NCBI GenBank assembly: GCA_016871275.1
Contig: VFZG01000004.1
Coordinates: 62,001 to 126,000, forward strand
From: Acidimicrobiia bacterium
GTDB lineage: Bacteria > Acidobacteriota > Vicinamibacteria > Vicinamibacterales > UBA2999
Direction: 5' to 3'
DNA: 64,000 nucleotides
The notes under the pieces are model-generated. The model had not been told where the DNA came from, searched no databases, and saw only the letters and a program-made list of their open reading frames with translations. The position numbers were made by a program, and so were the translations under genes. Positions 27,029 through 33,851 of this stretch are shown here, one piece after another (within the stretch, counting starts at the first letter, position 1; each line of letters starts with the position of its first letter).

Positions 27029-27356
27029 GGCTGGCGACGCCTTCATCAACGCGCTGGTGCCGCGGGAGTCGCCGCTCTACAAGGCCGGTGTTGCCCAGGA
27101 CGATCAGCTCCTGCAGTTGGGCGACGTGCCGCTGGGCTCGACGGCGGCCTGGGACGAAGCGTTACTGACGCACACGCCGGGCGCGACGGTGCCGATTCGC
27201 TACGTGCGCCGCAGCGGCGAGATGGTGAGCGGGACCATCACGCTCGACGAAGATCCGCGCGTGGACGTCGTTCCGCTCGAGACGACGGGCGGAACGTGGT
27301 CGAGCGACCAGCAACAGTTCAGGGAGTCGTGGCTCAACTCGCGGCACCGGCGCTAG
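27029..27356 (+). pseudogene. 3' fragment of a PDZ-containing (M61-like) peptidase
   Basis: The frame ending at 27356 gives ALVPRESPLYKAGVAQDDQ, LQLGDVPLGS and TITLDEDPRVDVVPLE, ending EQFR-type QQQFRESWLNSRHRR. This is a PDZ domain with the C-terminal tail seen in M61-type peptidases of Acidobacteriota. No catalytic domain or proper start precedes it; an ATG at 27000 lies in DUF523 sequence. It is the right side of a deletion or rearrangement junction at about 27025-27030. It overlaps the convergent coxB stop by 4 nt. Confidence 0.7.
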
Positions 27357-28078
27357 CGCTGCTCGGCCAGCCAGCGTTCCCACGCCGCCTGATCGACCAC
27401 GTGGTATTCGCCGCGCATCCGGTAGTGTCCGAGTCCGCATAGCTGCGAGCAGGCGATTTCCCAATCGCCACGCGCGATCGGCGTGAACCAGACGCGCGCC
27501 GTCATGCCCGGTGTCGCATCCTGCTTCACGCGCATCTCGTTCAACGTGAAGCTGTGGATGACATCACGGCTGGTCAGCTGAATCACCGCCGTGCGATTCA
27601 CCGGCAGCATCAACACGTGCTGCACACCCACATCGTCTGCCGCCGCCGGATCGCGGCGATCGATGCCGAGCGGATTGGCGGCGCTGACCAGCGCCGGTTG
27701 CGTGCGGCCGAAGCGGCGGTCGGCCCCCGGGTAGTGGATGTTCCAGGCAAACTGTTCGGCGGTCACCCGCACTTCAACCGGCTCGACGCCCGCGGGCGGC
27801 GGCTCGTTGCGCGCCGCCCACGCGGGCAGGGCCTGGGTGGTGAGGAGGATGACGTCGCCGACCATCACCAGGCCGATGGCGATCGCCGGCCACCAGCCGC
27901 GGACACCTGCCTGCGTGGCTACCGGGTGTGCGCCGCCGCGGAACTTGATCAGCGCGATCACGAACACCGCGAGCCACAGCACGAAGATCAGCGCCATGTG
28001 CACGTGCACGCTCAGCAGCACGCCATCGAGCGCACCGGCGTGGTCCGAGGCCGCGGCCGGCAGCCAGCGCTCGATCAT
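27353..28078 (-). CDS. coxB: Cytochrome c oxidase subunit II
   Basis: 241 aa. Two N-terminal transmembrane helices (about 25-45 and 65-87) precede a cupredoxin domain. CuA ligands are visible: His in RDVIHSFTL and CSQLCGLGHYRM (two Cys, His, Met; the usual Glu between the cysteines is Gln). It receives electrons from cytochrome c in the periplasm and passes them to subunit I. No fused cytochrome c domain is present. It is translationally coupled to the 49-aa membrane protein (ATGA). Confidence 0.95.
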   Translation of the reverse strand: MIERWLPAAASDHAGALDGVLLSVHVHMALIFVLWLAVFVIALIKFRGGAHPVATQAGVRGWWPAIAIGLVMVGDVILLTTQALPAWAARNEPPPAGVEPVEVRVTAEQFAWNIHYPGADRRFGRTQPALVSAANPLGIDRRDPAAADDVGVQHVLMLPVNRTAVIQLTSRDVIHSFTLNEMRVKQDATPGMTARVWFTPIARGDWEIACSQLCGLGHYRMRGEYHVVDQAAWERWLAEQR

Positions 28079-28224
28079 GAACGCTCCTTGCGGAGGAGAC
28101 GGATGCCGAAGCGCACCATGGCGCCGATGATGATCGTGCTGACCAGGATCAACACGCCCGCGCCGGCGCGCATGCCGTCGCTGACCAGGGAGCCTTCAGG
28201 CGTTGAGCAGATGGGACACGCCAT
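28075..28224 (-). CDS. 49-aa CxxC single-TM protein in the oxidase operon
   Basis: MACPICSTPEGSLVSDGMRA, then a hydrophobic helix VLILVSTIIIGAMV and a basic tail RFGIRLLRKERS. It starts 3 nt after the coxA-coxC stop, and its stop overlaps the coxB ATG, so it is very probably translated. The CPIC pair could bind metal or act in assembly of CuA or heme. No family name is recognised. It is too short for most gene callers. Confidence 0.7.
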   Translation of the reverse strand: MACPICSTPEGSLVSDGMRAGAGVLILVSTIIIGAMVRFGIRLLRKERS

Positions 28225-28227
28225 GAT

Positions 28228-30348
28228 TCAGAGGAGGTAGAAGCCGGTGACAATGAACAGCCAGGCGACGTCGACGAACAGCCAGTAACGCCGGGTCAAT
28301 TCGATGCGCGCCTGCCACCGATCGGGTTCATCGACCGACATGCGGTACCCGGGTCCGCCCAGCCAGCCGGTGAAGATCGCGCCCCCGAGGACGTGCGCCG
28401 CATGGACCCAGGTGAGCGCGAACCAGCACGCCCACATCAGGTTCACCGCCGGGTTGATGCCCTGCTCGAACAACTCGATGTCGCTGAGCGCCTTCATGAT
28501 CACGAAGGTGAGCCCCAGGGAGTTGGCCACGATCAGCCGGATGCGCTCGCGGCTGAACGCCGCACTGGCGCCGACCAGCAGCGCGGTCTCGAGCCACGGG
28601 AATTCGCCGATCGCCCGCGGCCATTCCGCGCTGCCGGTGCGCAGCATCACGTAGGCGGAAAACAGCGACGCAAACAGCATCGCCTCGGATGCCAGGAACA
28701 ACCACATGCCGTTGCGGGCTGCGGGCTGCGGGCTACGGGCTTCGGCCTGATCGCTCGAGTGCCGTTGAGGCCCGTCGCCGGTCGCACGCCGGCCGGCGAG
28801 CGCGCGCCCGAGATTGATCAGGAACGGCAGCTGAAACACCGCCAGCGCGAACGCGGCGTAGGTCATGTACGTCTGCCACTGCAGCGTCGGCTGCGCGTGC
28901 GCGTAGCTGGCGCCGGCGTCCCACAGGCGGCGGTTGACGCCCGTCAGGCCGACCGCGAACATCGGCATGAAAATCAGGTTCATGCACACGAACGATCCCC
29001 AGAAGTGGATCTTGCCGAGAGTGTCGTCCAGCGCTCGGCCGGTGATCGAGGGGAACCAGTAATAGATGCCGGCGAACAGCGCGAACACCGTGCCCGGCCC
29101 GACCAGGTAGTGGAAGTGCGCCACCACGTAATAGGTGTCGTGGAGCGTGACGTCGGCAGCGGCCAAGCCGAGCGGCAGGCCGGTCAGTCCGCCAATGCCG
29201 AACATCGGCAGGAAGGCGAGCGCGAACAGCATTGGCGTGCTGAAGGTGATCGACCCGCCCCACAGCGTCAGGACGAGCGACGAGGTCAGGATCACCGACG
29301 GGATCGAGATGATGAACGTGGTGACCTGGAAGAAGCCGGTCAGTGACGTGCTCATGCCTGTCAGGAACATGTGATGGGCCCACACGATCATCGACATGCC
29401 GCCCATGAACAGCACCGACGCCACCATCAGGCCGTAGCCCCAGAGCGGCCGCTTGGCATGCGTGGTAATCACTTCCGCCACGATGCCCATCGCCGGAAGA
29501 ATCAGCACGTAGACCTCGGGATGCCCGAGAAACCAGAACAGGTGCTGCCACAGCAGCGGATTGCCGCCGCCCGAAATGCCCTGCAGCGGAACCCCGCCCA
29601 CCACCAATCCGCTGGGCAGGAAAAAGCTGCTGCCGGCGAGGCGATCCATCAGCTGCAACACCGCGGCGGCCTGCAGCGCCGGGAACGCGAGCAGCAGTAA
29701 TAACGCCGATATCAGCTGCGACCACACGAAGAACGGCAGCCGCATCATCGTCAGTCCGGGCTGGCGGTGATGCACGACGGTGACGATGACGTTGAGCGCG
29801 TTCAGGGCGGATGACAGGCCGATCAGGAAGATTCCGACCAGCCAGTAGCTCTGACCGCTGGGTTCAATCGTGGCGAGCGGTGCGTACGACGTCCATCCCG
29901 CGCGCGCCGCGCCGCCTTCGACGAAGAAGCTCGCCACCATGATCACGCCGGCGAGCAGGTAGACCCAGTAGCTGAGCGCGTTCAGCCGCGGGAACGCCAT
30001 TTCGGGAGCGCCGATTTGAATAGGGACGAAATAGTTGGCGAACGCGCCGGTGGCCAGCGGCACGACGGCGAGGAACACCATCACCGAGCCGTGCATGGCC
30101 ACCAGCTGGTTGTAGAACTCCGGCAGGATGATGCCGCCAGGTGCGTTGGCGTCGCCGAGCAGCGCCGCCACCCACAATGGCAGCGGCTGGCCCGGCCAGG
30201 CGAGCTGCCAGCGCATCAGGGTCATCAACAGGAAACCGACCCCGAGGAAGGCCAGGGCGGTCACTCCGTACTGCAGTCCGACAGTCCTGTGACCCGTCCA
30301 GCGCACGATAGCGAGGCTATCAGCTATCGGCTCTCGGCTGAAATACAC
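28228..30348 (-). CDS. coxA: Cytochrome c oxidase subunit I-III fusion (heme-copper oxidase, A type)
   Basis: About 706 aa. Subunit I: heme a His in QLVAMHGSVMVF, CuB His and cross-linked Tyr in FLGHPEVYVLILP, CuB pair in VWAHHMFLTG, heme His pair in YYVVAHFHYL. After TYAAFALAVFQLPFLINL, a linker leads into subunit III: NGMWLFLASEAMLFASLFSA, then WVHAAHVLGGAIF and RYWLFVDVAWLFIVTGFYLL. The linker is encoded by a 7-bp tandem repeat (28714-28748). The start is uncertain: GTG at 30348 or GTG at 30306 (VRWTGHRTVGLQYG, where similarity begins). The 5' end also carries a heptamer array. It pumps protons in the terminal respiratory chain. Confidence 0.92.
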   Translation of the reverse strand: MYFSREPIADSLAIVRWTGHRTVGLQYGVTALAFLGVGFLLMTLMRWQLAWPGQPLPLWVAALLGDANAPGGIILPEFYNQLVAMHGSVMVFLAVVPLATGAFANYFVPIQIGAPEMAFPRLNALSYWVYLLAGVIMVASFFVEGGAARAGWTSYAPLATIEPSGQSYWLVGIFLIGLSSALNALNVIVTVVHHRQPGLTMMRLPFFVWSQLISALLLLLAFPALQAAAVLQLMDRLAGSSFFLPSGLVVGGVPLQGISGGGNPLLWQHLFWFLGHPEVYVLILPAMGIVAEVITTHAKRPLWGYGLMVASVLFMGGMSMIVWAHHMFLTGMSTSLTGFFQVTTFIISIPSVILTSSLVLTLWGGSITFSTPMLFALAFLPMFGIGGLTGLPLGLAAADVTLHDTYYVVAHFHYLVGPGTVFALFAGIYYWFPSITGRALDDTLGKIHFWGSFVCMNLIFMPMFAVGLTGVNRRLWDAGASYAHAQPTLQWQTYMTYAAFALAVFQLPFLINLGRALAGRRATGDGPQRHSSDQAEARSPQPAARNGMWLFLASEAMLFASLFSAYVMLRTGSAEWPRAIGEFPWLETALLVGASAAFSRERIRLIVANSLGLTFVIMKALSDIELFEQGINPAVNLMWACWFALTWVHAAHVLGGAIFTGWLGGPGYRMSVDEPDRWQARIELTRRYWLFVDVAWLFIVTGFYLL
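28714..28748. repeat. Heptamer tandem repeat encoding the CoxA-CoxC linker
   Basis: GCGGGCT occurs three times consecutively (28714, 28721, 28728), followed by ACGGGCT and TCGGCCT. On the coding strand it reads ARSPQPAARN, the linker joining subunit I to subunit III. The block appears to be an insertion that keeps the frame. Confidence 0.85.
30315..30340. repeat. Heptamer tandem repeat at coxA 5' end
   Basis: GGCTATC, AGCTATC, GGCTCTC and GGCTG follow one another, between the two candidate coxA start codons. This is a third sequence version of the 7-bp array type seen elsewhere in the window. Confidence 0.75.
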
Positions 30349-30372
30349 CGGCCATGAAATCGAGAGCCCTGC

Positions 30373-30519
30373 CCGCAGCTGTTCCTGCTGTGGCAGCAGG
30401 GCAAGTCCGGCTGCCAGCAATACGGCGATGCCCGCGTCGGCCGGGACTTCGGCGGCGTCTTCTCCGCGCCCAGCCGCCACGTGTTTCTGATCAAGTCCAG
30501 CTACTGGTTTAATATGTAG
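30373..30519 (+). pseudogene. 3' tail of an outer-membrane protein gene (DUF5916-like)
   Basis: A plus-strand frame from 30373 to the TAG at 30517-30519 gives PQLFLLWQQGKSGCQQYGD, GRDFGGVF and SRHVFLIKSSYWFNM-stop. The alternating pattern and terminal aromatic strand look like the end of a beta-barrel, as in DUF5916-type proteins. No start and no upstream part exist, because coxA occupies that DNA. It is probably the remnant left by a deletion that brought coxA here. Confidence 0.5.
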
Positions 30520-30520
30520 C

Positions 30521-30588
30521 GGCTGGTTACGGGGTGCTGGTTGCTGGGATCTGACCTCTGGTAACCAGCAACCAGTAGCCAGCAGTTG
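30521..30588. repeat. Heptamer-based inverted repeat before the cory-CC-star gene
   Basis: Copies of GCTGGTT on the left (30522, 30536) face AACCAGC and ACCAGTAGCC on the right. CTGGTTGCTGG at 30537-30547 is the exact complement of CCAGCAACCAG at 30565-30575, so the transcript can fold into a strong hairpin 15 nt before the ATG at 30591. Confidence 0.75.
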
Positions 30589-30590
30589 AC

Positions 30591-30845
30591 ATGTCCCTTC
30601 ACGACAACCTTCGCGACTTCTTCCACGGCGCGGCCTACGGGGCATACGAGCGTGAGCTGCGCCTGAAGGCCGCCGAGCTCAACGATCTTTTCCTGCTGCT
30701 GTGTTACATGGAGATCGTCGGGCTGCCGAATCCCGCGACGCTGTATCTTCTAGACACCTACCCCTACATCCTCGAGCAGTTTCATCACTGGCACAAACGC
30801 ATGGGGATGGACCGCTCACCGCTCGGCAATTTGCCCTGCTGCTGA
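30591..30845 (+). CDS. cory-CC-star family small protein
   Basis: 84 aa ending NLPCC-stop, the defining two terminal cysteines of this small uncharacterised family. The N-terminal DNLRDFFHGAAYGAYERELR and central GLPNPATLYLLDTYPYILEQ agree with the family pattern. Mixed hydrophobic helices suggest membrane or protein association. The terminal Cys-Cys could be a metal site or a lipidation site. It is followed after 2 nt by an ArsA-type ATPase, the usual partner gene, so the two proteins probably work together. Confidence 0.8.
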   Translation: MSLHDNLRDFFHGAAYGAYERELRLKAAELNDLFLLLCYMEIVGLPNPATLYLLDTYPYILEQFHHWHKRMGMDRSPLGNLPCC

Positions 30846-30847
30846 CC

Positions 30848-31777
30848 ATGCGCGCGCTGTTCGACAAGAAGGTGCTGTTCTTCGGCGGGAAGGGCGGTGT
30901 CGGCAAGACGACATCGGCGTCGGCGATGGCGGTGGCTGCGAGCCGGGCCGGCCGGCGTGTGCTGCTCGTCTCCACCGATCCGGCGCATTCGACGTCCGAC
31001 ATCTTCGAGCGCCCAATCGGCCCGCAGGCCGTGCCGCTGCTGCCGAACCTTCACGGCCTCGAGATTGATGGAGCGTTTGAGTCACAGCGCTACGTCAGCG
31101 AGGTCAAAGAGCGCATCAAGGGCATTTTCGGCCACGGCATCCTGAAGGAAGCGAACCGGCAAATCGACCTGGCCGTGAGCATGCCCGGCGCCGAGGAAAT
31201 GGCGCTGTTCGATCGCATCGGCGGCCTGGTCCGGGGTGAAGACCAGCGCTTCGATCTGATCATTTTCGACACCGCGCCGACCGGCCACACCCTGCGGCTG
31301 ATTCGCATGCCGGAACTGATGGAAGCGTGGATTCGCGCGTTGTCGCGTTCACGGCAGGCGATGCTCGGCGTCGAGCAGGACGACAAGACCGATCCGGTGA
31401 TGATGGCGCTGACCGATCGGCTCGAGCACCTGCGCGAGTTCCGCGCCCGCCTGCTCAGTCCGCGCATCAGCGCCTTCGTGCTGGTGCTGGTCGCAGAACG
31501 GCTGCCGATCGAAGAGACCGCGCGCGCCATCGAGCAGCTCGATGACGCCGGTGTCCGCATTGGCGGCCTGGTGGTCAACCGCGTGCTGCCGGCCACCAGC
31601 CCCGATCCGTTCCTGCAGTCGCGCCACAGACAGGAATTGGTGTATCTCGACGAAATCGACCGACGGTTCGCGTCGCATTCTCGCGTGCGCGTACCCCAAC
31701 TGCCGTCAGACGCCCACGGCGTGGCCACGCTGGAGCGGTTGGCTGACATGCTGCTTGCGGAGAGAACCCTGGCATGA
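30848..31777 (+). CDS. ArsA/Get3-family ATPase
   Basis: 309 aa. Deviant Walker A FFGGKGGVGKTTSASAMA, then VSTDPAHSTSDIF (switch I region) and FDTAPTGHTLRLI (switch II). A single ATPase domain, as in Get3 or single-domain ArsA. No arsenic-binding cysteine triad is seen, and no arsB or arsR lies nearby, so arsenite export is unlikely. The coupled cory-CC-star protein upstream points to a chaperone or targeting role. The ATG overlaps nothing upstream, and the stop overlaps the DinB ATG by 4 nt. Confidence 0.9.
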   Translation: MRALFDKKVLFFGGKGGVGKTTSASAMAVAASRAGRRVLLVSTDPAHSTSDIFERPIGPQAVPLLPNLHGLEIDGAFESQRYVSEVKERIKGIFGHGILKEANRQIDLAVSMPGAEEMALFDRIGGLVRGEDQRFDLIIFDTAPTGHTLRLIRMPELMEAWIRALSRSRQAMLGVEQDDKTDPVMMALTDRLEHLREFRARLLSPRISAFVLVLVAERLPIEETARAIEQLDDAGVRIGGLVVNRVLPATSPDPFLQSRHRQELVYLDEIDRRFASHSRVRVPQLPSDAHGVATLERLADMLLAERTLA

Positions 31778-32295
31778 CCATGACCCGACCGCAACCCGCG
31801 GAGTTCGCCCAGTTCTACGCCGGCTACATCAGCAAGGTGCCCGACAGCGGGCCCGCCGGCTTGATGAAGGATCAGATTGCCGCCTTCGCACGGCTCAAGG
31901 CCCTTCCTGAAGACAAGGGCAATTACGCCTACGCCGACGGCAAGTGGACGGTGAAGGAGGTCATCGGCCACCTGGCCGACGCCGAGCGCGTATTCAGCTA
32001 CCGGCTGACGCGGATTGCGCGCGGCGATCAGACGCCGCTGGCGGGCTTCGACGAGAACGCCTGGGCGAAGAGCGCGCCGCACGGCCGCCGCAAGCTGGCC
32101 GACGTGGTCGACGAGATGATGGCCATTCGCCGCTCGACGCTGGCGCTGGTCGGCTCGCTCGACGAGACGTCCATTGGCAACACCGGCGTGGCCAACAACA
32201 ACCCGGTGTCGGCCCGGGCGATCTGCTGGATTCTGGCCGGCCACACCAGGCATCACCTCGACATCCTCGCCGAGCGCTATGGGGTAGAGTGCTAG
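31774..32295 (+). CDS. DinB family protein
   Basis: 173 aa four-helix-bundle protein. The DinB/YfiT metal-site histidines are in VKEVIGHLADAERVFSYR and GHTRHHLDILAERYG. Many members are thiol S-transferases (mycothiol or bacillithiol dependent) or metal-binding proteins of unknown activity. It is coupled by ATGA to the ArsA gene. Confidence 0.88.
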   Translation: MTMTRPQPAEFAQFYAGYISKVPDSGPAGLMKDQIAAFARLKALPEDKGNYAYADGKWTVKEVIGHLADAERVFSYRLTRIARGDQTPLAGFDENAWAKSAPHGRRKLADVVDEMMAIRRSTLALVGSLDETSIGNTGVANNNPVSARAICWILAGHTRHHLDILAERYGVEC

Positions 32296-32304
32296 GCGCC
32301 ACGA

Positions 32305-33759
32305 ATGAGATTCGCCCCCGAGTACGTCACACACGTACTGAACGAGAACTTCGAAGACGCCAAGGAGCTGCTGCTGTCGCCGTTGATGGCGATCAACTAC
32401 GCGCACCTGGTGATGCTGGCGGAGCAGGGCATTGTCTCCAAAGCCGACGCGCATGCGCTGCGAAAGGCGCTTGACGGCATTGTGCTGGAGCGCGTCCGGC
32501 AGGTGCTCTACGACGGCACCTACGAGGACCTGTTCTTCTACATCGAGCGCTTGATCGATCAAGCCTGCGGCGAAGACATCGCCGGCCGGCTGCACACCGC
32601 GCGCAGCCGCAACGATCTGGCGATGACGATGTACCGCATCCGTCAGCGGGAATTCATTGCCGGCCTTGCGACGGCGGCGCTGGAACTGCGCCAGGCGCTG
32701 CTTGCGCTCGCCGACCGGCACAAGGCCTCGATCTACGGCGCGCACACCCACACGCAGCCGGCACAGCCGACGACGATTGCCCACTACCTGCTGGCCATCG
32801 TCGAGCAGCTCGAGCGCGACATGACCCGGCTGGCAGCGGCCTACGAATCGACCAATCGCAACCCGCTCGGCGCGTGCGCGATTACCGGCACCGGCTTCCC
32901 GATCGATCGCAATCGCACCAGCGAGCTGCTCGGCTTCAACGGCCCGACCTGCAATACCTACGGCAGCATCGCCACCGTCGACTATCTGCTCGAAAGCGTG
33001 TCGGCGACCAGCATCATGATCGTCGGCCTCGGGCGCGTGGTGCAGGACCTGCTGCTGTGGTGCACGATGGAGTTCGGCTACCTGCGGCTCAGCGACGGCT
33101 TCGTGCAGGGCAGCAGCATCATGCCGCAGAAGCGCAACCCGGTGGCACTGGAACACTCGCGCGCGATTGGCAGCAAGGCCGTCGGGCAGGCGCAGGCCAT
33201 CACCACCGCGGTGCACAACACCCCGTTTGGCGACATCAACGACACCGAAGACGACTTACAGCCGCTGGTGGCGTCGATGTTCCGTGACGCAACGCGGATG
33301 GTGACACTGGTTGCCGCGGCGATGAAGCTGGCCGACTTCAACGTCGAGAAACTGGCGGCGCGTGCCGGTGATCATGGGACGACGCTGACCGAAGTGGCGG
33401 ATACGCTGGTGCGCGACCATGGGCTGTCGTTCCGCAATGCGCACGCCATTGCCGCGCTCCTGCTGACGGCGCGCACCGAGCATCCCAACGTGGCGCTGTC
33501 GGGCGCGCTGGCGAAGGCGTCGGCCGCGATTCTGGGCCGCGCGCTGGCATACACCGAGGCCGACTTGCAGAAGATCATGAGCCCCGAGCACTTCGTCACG
33601 GTGCGCACCACGTTCGGCGGGCCATCGCCGAGTGAAACCGCGCGGGCCATCAGCGAATCCGCCCGCCTGCTTGAGTCGGATCGCAACACCTGGGCCGCAC
33701 GCCGCCGGCAGCTCGAACGGGCCGAAGCCGAACTCACCGCCAGGGCCGGTGCGTTATGA
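32305..33759 (+). CDS. argH: Argininosuccinate lyase
   Basis: 484 aa, fumarase/aspartase superfamily. It releases fumarate from argininosuccinate to give arginine. RLHTARSRNDLAMT, THTQPAQPTTIAHYL and the signature GSSIMPQKRNPVALEH are all intact. The sequence is somewhat divergent in the C-terminal third, so a related lyase activity cannot be fully excluded. No other arginine genes are adjacent. Its stop overlaps the ATG of a tiny membrane protein. Confidence 0.88.
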   Translation: MRFAPEYVTHVLNENFEDAKELLLSPLMAINYAHLVMLAEQGIVSKADAHALRKALDGIVLERVRQVLYDGTYEDLFFYIERLIDQACGEDIAGRLHTARSRNDLAMTMYRIRQREFIAGLATAALELRQALLALADRHKASIYGAHTHTQPAQPTTIAHYLLAIVEQLERDMTRLAAAYESTNRNPLGACAITGTGFPIDRNRTSELLGFNGPTCNTYGSIATVDYLLESVSATSIMIVGLGRVVQDLLLWCTMEFGYLRLSDGFVQGSSIMPQKRNPVALEHSRAIGSKAVGQAQAITTAVHNTPFGDINDTEDDLQPLVASMFRDATRMVTLVAAAMKLADFNVEKLAARAGDHGTTLTEVADTLVRDHGLSFRNAHAIAALLLTARTEHPNVALSGALAKASAAILGRALAYTEADLQKIMSPEHFVTVRTTFGGPSPSETARAISESARLLESDRNTWAARRRQLERAEAELTARAGAL

Positions 33760-33851
33760 CGACGATGCAGCGCACCTACCTCCGCGTCGGCATTGTCTGG
33801 GTGTTGACCCTCGCGGCGCTGTATGCGTTCCAGGTGTTCTACACGCGATAG
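33756..33851 (+). CDS. 31-aa single-TM protein before the symporter
   Basis: MTTMQRTYLRVGIVWVLTLA continues ALYAFQVFYTR-stop. One helix with a basic N-terminus. The ATG overlaps the argH stop (ATGA) and its TAG is followed directly by the symporter ATG, giving good positional evidence of translation. Confidence 0.6.
   Translation: MTTMQRTYLRVGIVWVLTLAALYAFQVFYTR

Noticed and set aside
30349..30645. N-terminal extension of the CoxA-CoxC frame by up to 99 codons
   Set aside because: The extension reads low-complexity sequence antisense to the barrel-tail relic and the repeat arrays; CoxA similarity begins only near 30306.
30848..31777. Arsenite efflux ATPase function
   Set aside because: No ArsB, ArsD or ArsR gene nearby and no As-binding Cys triad; only general ArsA/Get3 family membership is supported.
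31090..33216. A 708-codon minus-strand open frame opposite ArsA, DinB and argH
   Set aside because: Shadow frame: all three plus-strand genes are intact and coupled.
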